The notes under the pieces were generated by a model, which worked only from the letters and a program-made list of their open reading frames with translations, made no database searches and was not told the origin of the DNA. A DNA stretch of 64,000 nucleotides from Clostridioides difficile_A (lineage in GTDB: Bacteria > Bacillota > Clostridia > Peptostreptococcales > Peptostreptococcaceae): contig OX246691.1 in the NCBI GenBank assembly GCA_945909635.1, positions 1 through 64,000 of the forward strand, read 5' to 3'. Positions 7,364-16,200 of the stretch are shown one piece after another (the stretch's first letter is position 1; each line of letters opens with the position of its first letter). The translations under genes were made by a program, and so were the position numbers.

Positions 7364-8302
7364 TTATAAACCTATCATATCTTTAGATTTAGAGATTTTA
7401 CCTTTATCTTCTTTGATGTATATTTTAGTTGTATCAGTGGATTCATGGTTCAAAATAGTTGATATGTCTTCAAGTGGTAGATTATTAGCTTTAGCTATAG
7501 TGGCGAAACTTCTTCTTAATGAATGGGGAGCTAAATTATCTATATCTATCAATTTACCAGCTTTTTTAGCCCAACTTCTTAATACATTAGACGTAGCCTT
7601 GTGATATTCTTTATCATATTTAACTAAGAAAACATAATCATTTACTATATCTTCTTTTTCTCTAACTTCTTTAAGTCTTAATAATAAATCTTTTACTTTC
7701 TCACTAAAGTAAAAATCTACTATCTTCCCACCCTTTTCTTTAATATCCTCACACACTCTATTATCAAAGTCTATGTTATCCCATCTTAGATTACTTGTGG
7801 CCGTAACTCTACCCGCAGTTGATAGAGCAAAGTTTATATAAACTTCTAATTGGAAATCATCTTGTTTTGATAATTTATCTTGCAGCTCTTTAGCCTGTTC
7901 TATATTCAAGAAATGTTTTTCTACAACAGGCAATCCCTTTTTAGGTCTTTCGATTAGAGATACTGGATTCTCTGTAACAATTCTCTTCCTTCTAAGATGG
8001 TCATATAGAGATGAAATACCTGAGAATATTACTTTGATTCTATTGACGTGATTATCTTCCATTCTAAAAGATATGTATTCCATTATATCGTCTTCGGTAC
8101 AATCTTTGATTAATAAATCATCCATTTCATCATGCAGATATTTAGCCCATGTGTTTAAATCACACCTATATACATAGATAGTTTTTTCACTTAAACCAGC
8201 TATTTTCTTAGCTTGAAGAAATCCTTTAATTAACTTTTCATTATTTTTATTTATATTTCCTTCTACTTTAATTCTCTTGCTTCTCTTTTCAAATGTTGCC
8301 AA
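7364..8302 (-). CDS. Second tyrosine recombinase (XerC/D-like)
   Basis: About 312 residues from the TTG at 8302, spaced correctly from AAAGGAAGTG; a GTG three codons upstream overlaps the ribosome binding site. N-terminal core-binding domain (about 20-120) and C-terminal catalytic domain. Catalytic residues visible: Arg165 (AGRVTATSNLRW), His260 with Arg263 (PHSLRRS), His286 (LNHES) and Tyr295 (KIYI). Unlike the integrase at 1.7 kb it lacks the arm-binding domain. Its place directly after the lysis genes, far from int, suggests another job such as dimer resolution or DNA inversion. Confidence 0.9.
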   Translation of the reverse strand: MATFEKRSKRIKVEGNINKNNEKLIKGFLQAKKIAGLSEKTIYVYRCDLNTWAKYLHDEMDDLLIKDCTEDDIMEYISFRMEDNHVNRIKVIFSGISSLYDHLRRKRIVTENPVSLIERPKKGLPVVEKHFLNIEQAKELQDKLSKQDDFQLEVYINFALSTAGRVTATSNLRWDNIDFDNRVCEDIKEKGGKIVDFYFSEKVKDLLLRLKEVREKEDIVNDYVFLVKYDKEYHKATSNVLRSWAKKAGKLIDIDNLAPHSLRRSFATIAKANNLPLEDISTILNHESTDTTKIYIKEDKGKISKSKDMIGL

Positions 8303-8334
8303 ATATTTCACTTCCTTTAAAGAGACTAGAGAAA

Positions 8335-8646
8335 TTAATCTCTAGTCTTCAACTTGTCTTTAATTTCTGTTATGTCTGTTTCAACTCTTTCAAGCCTACT
8401 ATTATTAGTGTTTAATGCTTCTGCAAATTTATCTAATTTATCATCAAACTTATCTATTGTATTACCAAATAAAGTTCTCTGCTCTTTAATTTCTCTTGAA
8501 AAATAAGCTCTTTCCTTTTTTCTATCATCCTGCTCTAGTTGTCTATTCTTTTCTAAATATCTGCCAAACCATAACATTACTATCGTTAGTAGTATAGCCG
8601 TATATCCATATTGGCTTAATAATTCAATCATTTCTTTAGATAACAT
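8335..8646 (-). CDS. Holin-like membrane protein with coiled coil (BhlA/XhlA-like)
   Basis: 103 residues: one transmembrane segment at about 13-28 (YTAILLTIVMLWFGRYL), a very charged region, then a heptad-like coiled coil (IDKFDDKLDKFAEALN, SRLERVETDITEIKDKL). This matches the BhlA/UviB or XhlA style of accessory holin. The ATG follows the stop of the 83-residue holin with no gap, and both endolysins lie just upstream, so a role in membrane permeabilisation at lysis is likely. Confidence 0.75.
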   Translation of the reverse strand: MLSKEMIELLSQYGYTAILLTIVMLWFGRYLEKNRQLEQDDRKKERAYFSREIKEQRTLFGNTIDKFDDKLDKFAEALNTNNSRLERVETDITEIKDKLKTRD

Positions 8647-8898
8647 CTACTTTTCCTTTCTGTTTTGTACTTGTATTTGATTTATACCTATAGATGCTCC
8701 CCAACACAAAATACCTTCAAATATAGCTTCTATTGACAACTCCTTCATAAATAAACAACTACTTATCATGGCTATAATTAACAACATAAAAGGTATGTAT
8801 TTATTTTTAATGTTAGATTCTTTTATAAATGTTCCTAATATGTAAAGCCCACCTATTAACATTATTAAATTTTCAGGTATAAACTGCATTATATCCAT
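8647..8898 (-). CDS. Phage holin, 83 aa, three hydrophobic segments
   Basis: Three hydrophobic stretches (about residues 10-24, 34-51 and 57-73) and a basic C-terminus (QVQNRKEK), as in the phage_holin_5_2-type family. AGGAGG precedes the ATG. It lies between the glucosaminidase and the coiled-coil membrane protein, the normal place for a holin. It would form the lesions that let endolysin reach the wall. Confidence 0.8.
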   Translation of the reverse strand: MDIMQFIPENLIMLIGGLYILGTFIKESNIKNKYIPFMLLIIAMISSCLFMKELSIEAIFEGILCWGASIGINQIQVQNRKEK

Positions 8899-8909
8899 AT
8901 AACTTCCTC

Positions 8910-9527
8910 CTATCCAAGAATCTTATTTAATTCTTTTACTTTAGTTTTTATTTGCTCTAATTTTATATCATTGTTTTCTATTTTCATTGAACTTATCTTA
9001 TTGCATATATTTATTATGTTTTGGCCATAGCCCATATCTGGACACCATTTACCAGATAAATTTTCAACTGTTTTAGCTTCTCCATGTAAATATGGAAAAT
9101 GTCTAGGGTCTAATGTGACTCCATTAACTTTGTATTCATTTTTACCAACTAATTCACTATATTTTGGATAACCTTTAGCTCCAGCATATAGAGCTAGATG
9201 GTCTATAAATGCTGCTACTCCATCTTCCCAACAACTAAATCTTGTATGAGCTGATGGGTCTAAATCTCCTCCACCTTTATTCCCTTTGAGTCCACATACA
9301 TTGCAATATGAAGGATTTAAAACTCTGCCAAAATTAAAATATCCAGTTTCTACAAATGCTTGAGCAATTGCAATAACTGGATTTACACCTTTTTTCTCTG
9401 CTTCTTTGTATATTATTGGTACTATAGCCTTACATAAATAGTGTGGTGGATTAGAGTTATTATTTAATGTATCTAAATATGCAAAGACTTGTTCTAATGT
9501 TGCGGTTGGTTTATCTAATATATTCAA
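8910..9527 (-). CDS. Endolysin: glucosaminidase-type cell wall hydrolase
   Basis: 205 residues from a TTG behind GGAGGTAATG. The central part matches the mannosyl-glycoprotein endo-beta-N-acetylglucosaminidase family: a probable catalytic Glu in AIAQAFVETGYFNFGR, CNVCGLKG in place of the usual NNLFGIKG, then FSCWEDGVAAFIDHLALYAG. A short helical tail (about 180-205) may aid binding. No signal peptide, so it depends on the holins downstream. It follows an amidase, so the phage carries two wall hydrolases. Confidence 0.85.
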   Translation of the reverse strand: MNILDKPTATLEQVFAYLDTLNNNSNPPHYLCKAIVPIIYKEAEKKGVNPVIAIAQAFVETGYFNFGRVLNPSYCNVCGLKGNKGGGDLDPSAHTRFSCWEDGVAAFIDHLALYAGAKGYPKYSELVGKNEYKVNGVTLDPRHFPYLHGEAKTVENLSGKWCPDMGYGQNIINICNKISSMKIENNDIKLEQIKTKVKELNKILG

Positions 9528-9538
9528 TTCATTACCTC

Positions 9539-10351
9539 CTACTTACCTATAAAATCTAATACTTTATGAAGTGTAGCCCATCTATCATCACCTTGTAACT
9601 TAGTGAATCTTTCACTAGTCTTGATTTTGTCACTAGCTGAGCCTATTACATAAAGGTTTTGACAATGTCCAGCTACATAATTTTTTAACTCACATACATA
9701 GACTTCATCAGATTTATAATTTATGGCCATTACATTAGCTATAGCTTTATCAACTTCACCTTCATAAACTATTGTATATTTCATTTTTTCTTCATGTGTT
9801 TGATTTATAGATTTATTAAATATTCCTTCGGCAATATCTATAGCCATATCTTTAGCATTATAATTTTTAGTATCATTTGTGTCTACAAAGCAACATTCAA
9901 CTAAAAGTGATTTTGCTTTTGTTCTTCTTAAAAATGCTAGAGTTTTCTTTTCTTTGACACCTCTGTTTTTAAAAGCTTTATCCCCTTTAGCATGGTAAGT
10001 TTTTGTTATTTGTTCACAAATTCTTGAAGCTATTTCAACGGTTTCTTTGTCATTTAAATTATAAACTAAAACTTCTACACCTCTACCTCCACCTGAGTTA
10101 AAATGAACACTTACATTTAAATCTGAGTTATATGAATTACATTTAGCTATAATTTTATTCAATATATCACTCTGAGAAGTTCCATCATTACAAGTACAAT
10201 CATATACTTTACATTCTTTTTGAGCTAAAGGGATTAGATATTTTAGTACATTTCTTGCCTCTGTAGATTCTTTTATATACTTTACTGCTCCAGAACCAAC
10301 CTTACCATCTGGATTATGTCCTGCATGAATTGTTAATGTTTTTATATTCAA
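9539..10351 (-). CDS. Endolysin: N-acetylmuramoyl-L-alanine amidase (amidase_3)
   Basis: Cuts the amide bond between muramic acid and the stem peptide. Start taken as the TTG at 10351, nine bases after AAGGAG; a GTG nine bases upstream is too close to it. Amidase_3 signatures: HAGHNPDG near residue 9 (first zinc ligand), the Glu of KESTEAR near 28-31, SVHFNSGG (second His), and LVECCFVD (catalytic Glu). The C-terminal about 80 residues carry FTKLQGDDRWATLHKV, resembling the CWB2 wall-binding signature of Clostridioides surface proteins. No signal peptide. Confidence 0.9.
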   Translation of the reverse strand: MNIKTLTIHAGHNPDGKVGSGAVKYIKESTEARNVLKYLIPLAQKECKVYDCTCNDGTSQSDILNKIIAKCNSYNSDLNVSVHFNSGGGRGVEVLVYNLNDKETVEIASRICEQITKTYHAKGDKAFKNRGVKEKKTLAFLRRTKAKSLLVECCFVDTNDTKNYNAKDMAIDIAEGIFNKSINQTHEEKMKYTIVYEGEVDKAIANVMAINYKSDEVYVCELKNYVAGHCQNLYVIGSASDKIKTSERFTKLQGDDRWATLHKVLDFIGK

Positions 10352-10369
10352 AACTATCACTCCTTTTTA

Positions 10370-10403
10370 AAAAATATAAAAAGAGCCTGTAAAACAAGGC
10401 TCT
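10370..10403 (-). terminator. Intrinsic terminator upstream of the amidase
   Basis: AGAGCCT/AGGCTCT stem with a T-rich run on the minus strand; separates fibre genes from lysis genes. Confidence 0.75.
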
Positions 10404-10483
10404 CGTCTACTCAATTTCATATTAAAATTGTGATTTTAATATGTTTTTCAGTATTCTTTTTAATAAATTTTTATTAAGTTGAA

Positions 10484-10515
10484 ATAAAAAAGAACCTCTT
10501 AAATTGTAGGTTCTT
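10484..10515 (-). terminator. Intrinsic terminator overlapping the 60-aa gene end
   Basis: AAGAACCT/AGGTTCTT stem followed by TTTTTTATTT on the minus strand; the stop codon of the 60-residue gene lies within it. Confidence 0.75.
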
Positions 10516-10681
10516 CTCCTTCTACTACTCCACTTTCTCTAATTATATAATCTTCTACTGCTTTTCTATACTCTACATTAGTTACATCATCTAGTTCAAA
10601 TTCTCTATCTTTCAAAGGATTTAATCCCTTGTTTAGTATTCTCTCTGACAATATTCTTACTACAACATTATTTATACTCAT
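10499..10681 (-). CDS. Small tail-region protein, 60 aa
   Basis: Good ribosome binding site (AGGAGG). The ATG overlaps the stop of the upstream 97-residue gene. Sequence features: NNVVVRILSERILNKGLNP, then a charged DDVTNVEYRKAVEDYI segment. It resembles the small proteins commonly found between tail-fibre and holin genes in Clostridioides phages. Function unknown. Confidence 0.7.
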   Translation of the reverse strand: MSINNVVVRILSERILNKGLNPLKDREFELDDVTNVEYRKAVEDYIIRESGVVEGEEPTI

Positions 10682-10974
10682 TATAAAATTCCTCCTACTT
10701 TTTCATTTTCTGCAATTAAAATTTGATTTTCTAACTCTTGTATTCTTTTTTCTTCTTCACTCACATATATTGGTATTTCTTCTAAAATTGGTTCTTTTGT
10801 TTCTATATTTATACCTGTAATCCTATTCTTAGTGTAATCTACACTTCCATAATCTATATCAATCCAATTCAATTCAGTTATTTCATTATGTCCTAATACG
10901 TCTCCTGTTGCTTCTCCTGTCTGTAGCAATATTTTTCCTGTTTGGTCATAGATTATTCTATTTGCTCTATTCAT
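10681..10974 (-). CDS. Small tail-fibre-associated protein, 97 aa
   Basis: AGGAGGTGAT precedes the ATG. The N-terminal half is beta-like (IIYDQTGKILLQTGEATGDVLG). The C-terminal half ends in a predicted coiled coil (EEEKRIQELENQILIAENEK). Co-transcribed with the fibre gene and overlapping the next small gene by one base. The layout suits a small structural or assembly protein of the tail tip. Confidence 0.65.
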   Translation of the reverse strand: MNRANRIIYDQTGKILLQTGEATGDVLGHNEITELNWIDIDYGSVDYTKNRITGINIETKEPILEEIPIYVSEEEKRIQELENQILIAENEKVGGIL

Positions 10975-10989
10975 TTTATCACCTCCTAA

Positions 10990-12480
10990 TTAATAAATTT
11001 TAATAGCACTCCAATAATAATTAGTACTAGAGTTGGTAGCTAAGAACGCAGGTAATTGAATGGAAGTATTATTAATATGAGCATCATATTTATCATTATA
11101 AAAAAGGTCACATTGAGAAAATGTATAGTGATAATTAGAACTTTTTGAATATAAATCGCAAATAAACACAAACTCTTTATTAGCAGAAGTGGGAAAAACA
11201 CAACATGCAAAAATAAAAAGTTTGTGTTTATAACCAGTGTTACTATCAACATAATCGCATTCGGCAGTAAAAAGATTAGGTCTGAAACCTAAATTATCAA
11301 CATTAATCCATGTATTAAATTTTACAGGAGTAGTTGTATCGTATATAGCTGCTTGCATAATACTCCCAGTAATAGTAGGAATAACAAAGCCATTTGCGAC
11401 CTTATATTTAGATTTTAATTGATTTATAGTATTATTAGCTTGTGTTAACTGATTCATTAAATCCTGTAAACTGGCGTCTCCGCTATCAAAACCTACCTTG
11501 ATTTTCTCTGACAATTCAACTAAGGTATTATTTAAACTTGATTCAATATTCTTTAATGCCAATACATTTATGATACTTGTTTTCCCATTTTTAAACCCTT
11601 CTCCAATTTCTACTAATTTAGATGATATATCTTGTAAAGTTGCATCAGTTTGAAGTGGCATTATTTCTTTACTTATACTCAAAACCTTCTCAGTAGTTGC
11701 ATTCTCTGCATCTGTAGCTACTATTTTTAATGTGTGTATTGCATTATCTGTAAGTTCATAATTTATTGTTTTTTCTGTTGTTAAATCTGTAGTAAATGTA
11801 TCTTTTAGTACATCATCTAAATACCATTCTATTTTAGATAAGTTATTGTCTAAGTCAGATGCTATAAATTTTGCAGTATTAGAATTATATGAATTAACTA
11901 AAACAGTTGGTTTATTATTTGTTCTTGTGAATGTTACTGTTTTACTTGTAACTAACCCTCCCTTCTCTGTACTAATTTCTATAGTGATATTATTTTGTGA
12001 GTTTACTTGTAGTGCTAATATTTGTTCATCAGTCAAAACAATGCTATAGTTACCACCAGTAGAATTGGGTTTTGTTGCTATAACTTTATTATTTAATTTT
12101 TCTGTCACAATAAATTTTTCCGCAGGTTCATTGTCCGCAATGTTATAATCTATAGTACAACCTTTGCTAATATTACTTAAAGTTAAGTTAATTGTAGGGT
12201 CTTTTATAAATGTAATATCAAGTATTTGTTTCATTTCTAAATCTGTTACGGTTTCTTTTCTATTATCAGAATAACTAGTTCTATAAACATTTCTTGTTAA
12301 TAAATATTTACTAACGTTTTTTTCTATAAAAATATCTTTTGCATTGCTTCGTTCAAATGTTCCTACATAATTCCAATCATCATTAGTATATCTAAACGAT
12401 TGTTGATATGCATACAAATCAGTTTCAGAATATATTCCCCTTCTCTTTTTCATTTCTGTTGTTCTTTCATAATATCTCAC
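10990..12480 (-). CDS. Tail fibre / receptor-binding candidate, 496 aa
   Basis: GTG start behind AGAGGTGAC. The N-terminal about 100 residues are aromatic-rich (YAYQQSFRYTNDDWNYVG). Residues about 100-280 look like two Ig-like or cadherin-like beta domains (DNEPAEKFIVTEKLNNKV; NKPTVLVNSY to ATDAENATTEKVLSISKE). Helical coiled segments follow around 285-365, then a Cys/Tyr-rich C-terminal domain. This matches a distal tail fibre: attachment region, spacer, coil and a binding head. Follows small fibre genes in the late operon. Receptor-binding role is inferred. Confidence 0.7.
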   Translation of the reverse strand: MRYYERTTEMKKRRGIYSETDLYAYQQSFRYTNDDWNYVGTFERSNAKDIFIEKNVSKYLLTRNVYRTSYSDNRKETVTDLEMKQILDITFIKDPTINLTLSNISKGCTIDYNIADNEPAEKFIVTEKLNNKVIATKPNSTGGNYSIVLTDEQILALQVNSQNNITIEISTEKGGLVTSKTVTFTRTNNKPTVLVNSYNSNTAKFIASDLDNNLSKIEWYLDDVLKDTFTTDLTTEKTINYELTDNAIHTLKIVATDAENATTEKVLSISKEIMPLQTDATLQDISSKLVEIGEGFKNGKTSIINVLALKNIESSLNNTLVELSEKIKVGFDSGDASLQDLMNQLTQANNTINQLKSKYKVANGFVIPTITGSIMQAAIYDTTTPVKFNTWINVDNLGFRPNLFTAECDYVDSNTGYKHKLFIFACCVFPTSANKEFVFICDLYSKSSNYHYTFSQCDLFYNDKYDAHINNTSIQLPAFLATNSSTNYYWSAIKIY

Positions 12481-12496
12481 TTTGTCACCTCTCTTT

Positions 12497-12817
12497 CTAC
12501 ATTGGTATTAGATTGCTATTTATACTAGATATAATACTACTTCTATTACCTTTTACTTCTTGCATCACTTCTTTTAATGCTCCCTCAACATTATCACTTT
12601 CAAATAAGTTATCTGTATCTTTTATACTTGTTTTATCTGCTGTTGTTTCTATACTATCTACACTAGTTTTTACCTCATTAATTGCACTAACTATATTTGT
12701 TTTATCTGTTGTTTCAAGTAGTGTTGTATCCCCTATATTTGTATTAACTTTTTCAATCTCATTATTTGTGTTGCTAGGTACATTTTTTAATTTTTTTACC
12801 ACATCTTCATTTAACAA
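12497..12817 (-). CDS. Coiled fibre-shaft protein, 106 aa
   Basis: TTG start with GAAGGTGAT upstream, the same signal as in front of the distal-tail gene near 51.1 kb. The product is almost wholly helical, with repeats recalling fibre shafts (NIGDTTLLETTDKTNIVSAI; SIKDTDNLFESDNVEGALKE). Sequences like these occur near attachment domains of many Gram-positive phage fibres. Probably a structural part or adaptor of the fibre at 11-12.5 kb. Confidence 0.65.
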   Translation of the reverse strand: MLNEDVVKKLKNVPSNTNNEIEKVNTNIGDTTLLETTDKTNIVSAINEVKTSVDSIETTADKTSIKDTDNLFESDNVEGALKEVMQEVKGNRSSIISSINSNLIPM

Positions 12818-12875
12818 TCTATCACCTTCTTCTTTAAGTTAGAGAGCTACAAGAGTAACTCTCTATTTTGAACAT

Positions 12876-12898
12876 AAAAAAAGAACTCTTAAAGTTCT
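12876..12898 (-). terminator. Intrinsic terminator between fibre genes
   Basis: AGAACT/AGTTCT hairpin followed by TTTTTTATG on the minus strand. Confidence 0.6.
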
Positions 12899-13220
12899 AT
12901 GATAATGGAATCTCTAGTGCTTCACACATTTTTCTAACCTCTTCTCTGTATTTTACAGGTACTTGGTCAATTGTTTTTAAACCTCTTTCTATTAATCCTG
13001 TATAAATTGCTGCCATTCTACTTCCTCCTTCATTTAATTTTATATTTTTTAATGACATAGTAGATGTTTGTTGGCTATTTAACACCATTTCGCATATCTC
13101 AGCAGTCGCTAACATTAAATCTGTAATGTCATTATTTTGCGTTTTTTGACTTGTATTTAAATCATCTGATTCTTTCTTTCTTTTTAGATTCTCAATCTTC
13201 TTTTTATTTACATTAAACAT
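12897..13220 (-). CDS. CD1375-family small protein with charged N-terminal extension
   Basis: The C-terminal about 40 residues (MAAIYTGLIERGLKTIDQVP onward) match the short CD1375-family proteins of Clostridioides phage tail regions. Here they are fused to about 68 N-terminal residues that are Lys-rich then helical (KKKIENLKRKKESDDLNTS; ITDLMLATAEICEMVLNSQ). An internal Met at the family start could allow a short form. AGGAGTGATT precedes the ATG. Function unknown; the position is typical. Confidence 0.75.
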   Translation of the reverse strand: MFNVNKKKIENLKRKKESDDLNTSQKTQNNDITDLMLATAEICEMVLNSQQTSTMSLKNIKLNEGGSRMAAIYTGLIERGLKTIDQVPVKYREEVRKMCEALEIPLS

Positions 13221-13230
13221 TTAATCACTC

Positions 13231-16200
13231 CTAAAGTGTTGATTCATCTATACTAAATATCATAGTTGGTCTTTTTATAGCAGTCCAATTATCTCCTTTT
13301 TCAACTATGATTTTAGGCTCTGCTTGTGTCATTCCTTTTTCTTCTAATTCATATATTTCTTGATAGCCTGTATCAACTTTTTTCATTTCTAATAAATTCA
13401 TGTCTTTATGTAATCCAGTATTATTAGTTTTAACCTGTACCTTTAGTTGATTTATAAGCTGATAAATTATATCTCCTACATTTATATTATCTTCTAATGC
13501 TCTATCTAATGTTATTGTTAATTTACCATCCGCACTATTTGTTAAGGAAGTTATATTATATTTTTTATTTTTAATAAATAAATTTGCTCCTTCTGAAACA
13601 TTTATAGAATTATTTTCTTTGTTAATTGTAGCTCCTAGATACATACTATATCCAAACAAAGTATTAGCTTTAAAATATATATTATTTATACCAAGATTAA
13701 GTTTCTCTAATGGAATAGTGAACAACACAAAATTATTGATAAATTCATTCTTTGAGTGTATTAACTCATTATTTAAATACATCTCAATTTTATCAATTTC
13801 ATTATTTGAGTCATTAACTTTTAGCTTTATGCCAGAAATACTTTTTTCAGCTATTTCTATAGAAGGTTTTGTTGTAGGTGCTTGGTAAGTCATAAATAAA
13901 GTTTCATCACACCCAGCATCTAACCAAAGTAAATCATTGTTAAATTCTTCTGGTATTTGAATTTTATTAAATATGTATGGATTATTAGAAGTCATATTAT
14001 AGCAATCTCTTATCTTACCACATATCCAAAGAGACTTATCTAATTTCCTAAAAGATATATAGTCTCCACCTATTTTTATATTTTCTACATCTACATCGAG
14101 TTTAGTAAATGTTTCTATTATAGTATTTGCAGAAGCTTCGCCTAATCCAAAGTTTCCATATCTATTAAATCCTTGCCCCCATACAGAGTTATCATTTAAC
14201 AAAACTAAGGTGAACTTATCATCACACATAACCTTCTTTACATTAGATATATTTACCCTTTGCAATCCACTTACTTCATTGTTATGACCTAATCCTAGCT
14301 GATAATCTGAATTTAATCCTGCTGAATATAGAGTACCATCGTTTTTTAAGAAGTAAGAGAATCCGACACCACAAGAAGCTTGTCTTATATCTGAAAAATC
14401 TAATTTAGTAAAGCTTGCCAATGAAGATGTTGTTCTTGGGTTTAATAATTGTCCATAAGAATTATCACCACATCCAAATAACTCTCCACTTATATTTACA
14501 ATTAATGAGTGAGTCTTTGACATCCAAAATTCTTTTATATTTTCTTGTAATTCTATTCTGTCATTATTTATATCATATTTCTCTTTATATATAGAGCCTA
14601 AAACATTTTTATAATTTATGTCACTTCTGGAAGGTATTATATACTTATTATTTATTAGATTAAAGTTGTTATTTAATATGTAATTGTTTAAAGTATCAAA
14701 TCTATATGTATAATATTCTTCTACTTTTGTAAATGTAGTTTTATTAACTTTATCACCTAATCCTAACTGACCATTACCATTATAACCACAACCCAATATG
14801 CTTCCATCACCCTTTACTGCAAAAGTATGATTGTTGCCACATATAATATCTTTAATATTGTCGATGTCGACTTTCGTAAATGTAGTTCTATTATCTTTAT
14901 CACCTAATCCTAATTGTCCATAACTATTTAGTCCACATGAATATATTGTACCATCATTTTTTATTATAAAAGTGTGATTACCTTTACATATAACATCTCT
15001 CACATTATCAATATCAACCTTAGTAAATACATTTCTATTAACCTTATCATTTAAACCTAATTGCCCATTATCGTTCTTACCACATGAATATAATGTTCCA
15101 TCATTTTTTAGTATAAAAGTATAATAGAAGCCACATGTAATTTTTTTAACATTATCAATATCAACTTTTGTAAATATGGTTCTTTTAGCAGTATCTCCTA
15201 ATCCTAGCTCTCCATTGGGATTATAACCACAAGAATATATAGAATTATCATTTTTTATTATGAATGTATGTGCAATTCCACATATAACATCTTTAACATT
15301 ATTAATATCAAGTCTAGTAAATCCTTTTCTATCATTAGTATCATTTAATCCCAATTGTCCTTGAGAATTATTACCACAAGAATATAATGTACCATCATTT
15401 TTTAGTATAAAATTAAAGTCATATCCATTATATATTTTTTTTACATTATCAATGTCAACCTTTGTAAATATTTTTTTGTCAGTGTTATCCCCTAATCCTA
15501 ATTGTCCATAATTATTTCTACCTGACATCCAAACTGTATCGTCATTTTTTAACACACAAGAAAAACCAAAGCCACAATCTATATATTTTACATTTTCTAT
15601 GTTTAAGGATACAAAGTTTATTTCAACCCCAGTGTTATTTAGACCAAATTCTCCTAAAGAATTAACTCCACATGCAAGTAATTTTCCATTATCTTTTAAC
15701 AAGTAAGTACTCTCAGAACATACTATTTTATAATTATTTTCTATAATAGGTAAACTATTTTTTAGTTCAATATTAACTTTAGTAAATAAAAACCTATCAA
15801 CAGTATCACCTAATCCTAATTGCCCTTTGTTGTTAAAACCACAACACAAGATACTACCATCGTTTTTTAATACGGATACAGAATAATCGTTAGCTATTAC
15901 CTCTTTAACATTATCAATATTAACCTTAGTGAGTGTTTTTTTGTCAGTGTTATCCCCTAATCCTAATTGTCCATGACTATTATCACCACTTGCCCATGTT
16001 GTATTATCAGTTTTGATTATAAAGGTATAATTATGACTACTTATAACTTTTTTTGCATCACTAATACTAATTTGTGTAAATGCAGTTTTATTAGTGTTAT
16101 CACTTAAACCTAACTGACCTTTTTCGTTAGAACCACATGCCCAAATTGTAGCATCATTTTTTATTATGAATGTGTTTGTTAATCCACATGTAATTTCTTT

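Noticed and set aside
12408..12842. 144-codon + strand frame
   Set aside because: Antisense shadow of two well-supported minus-strand genes, with hydrophobic low-complexity composition typical of reverse A/T-rich coding DNA.
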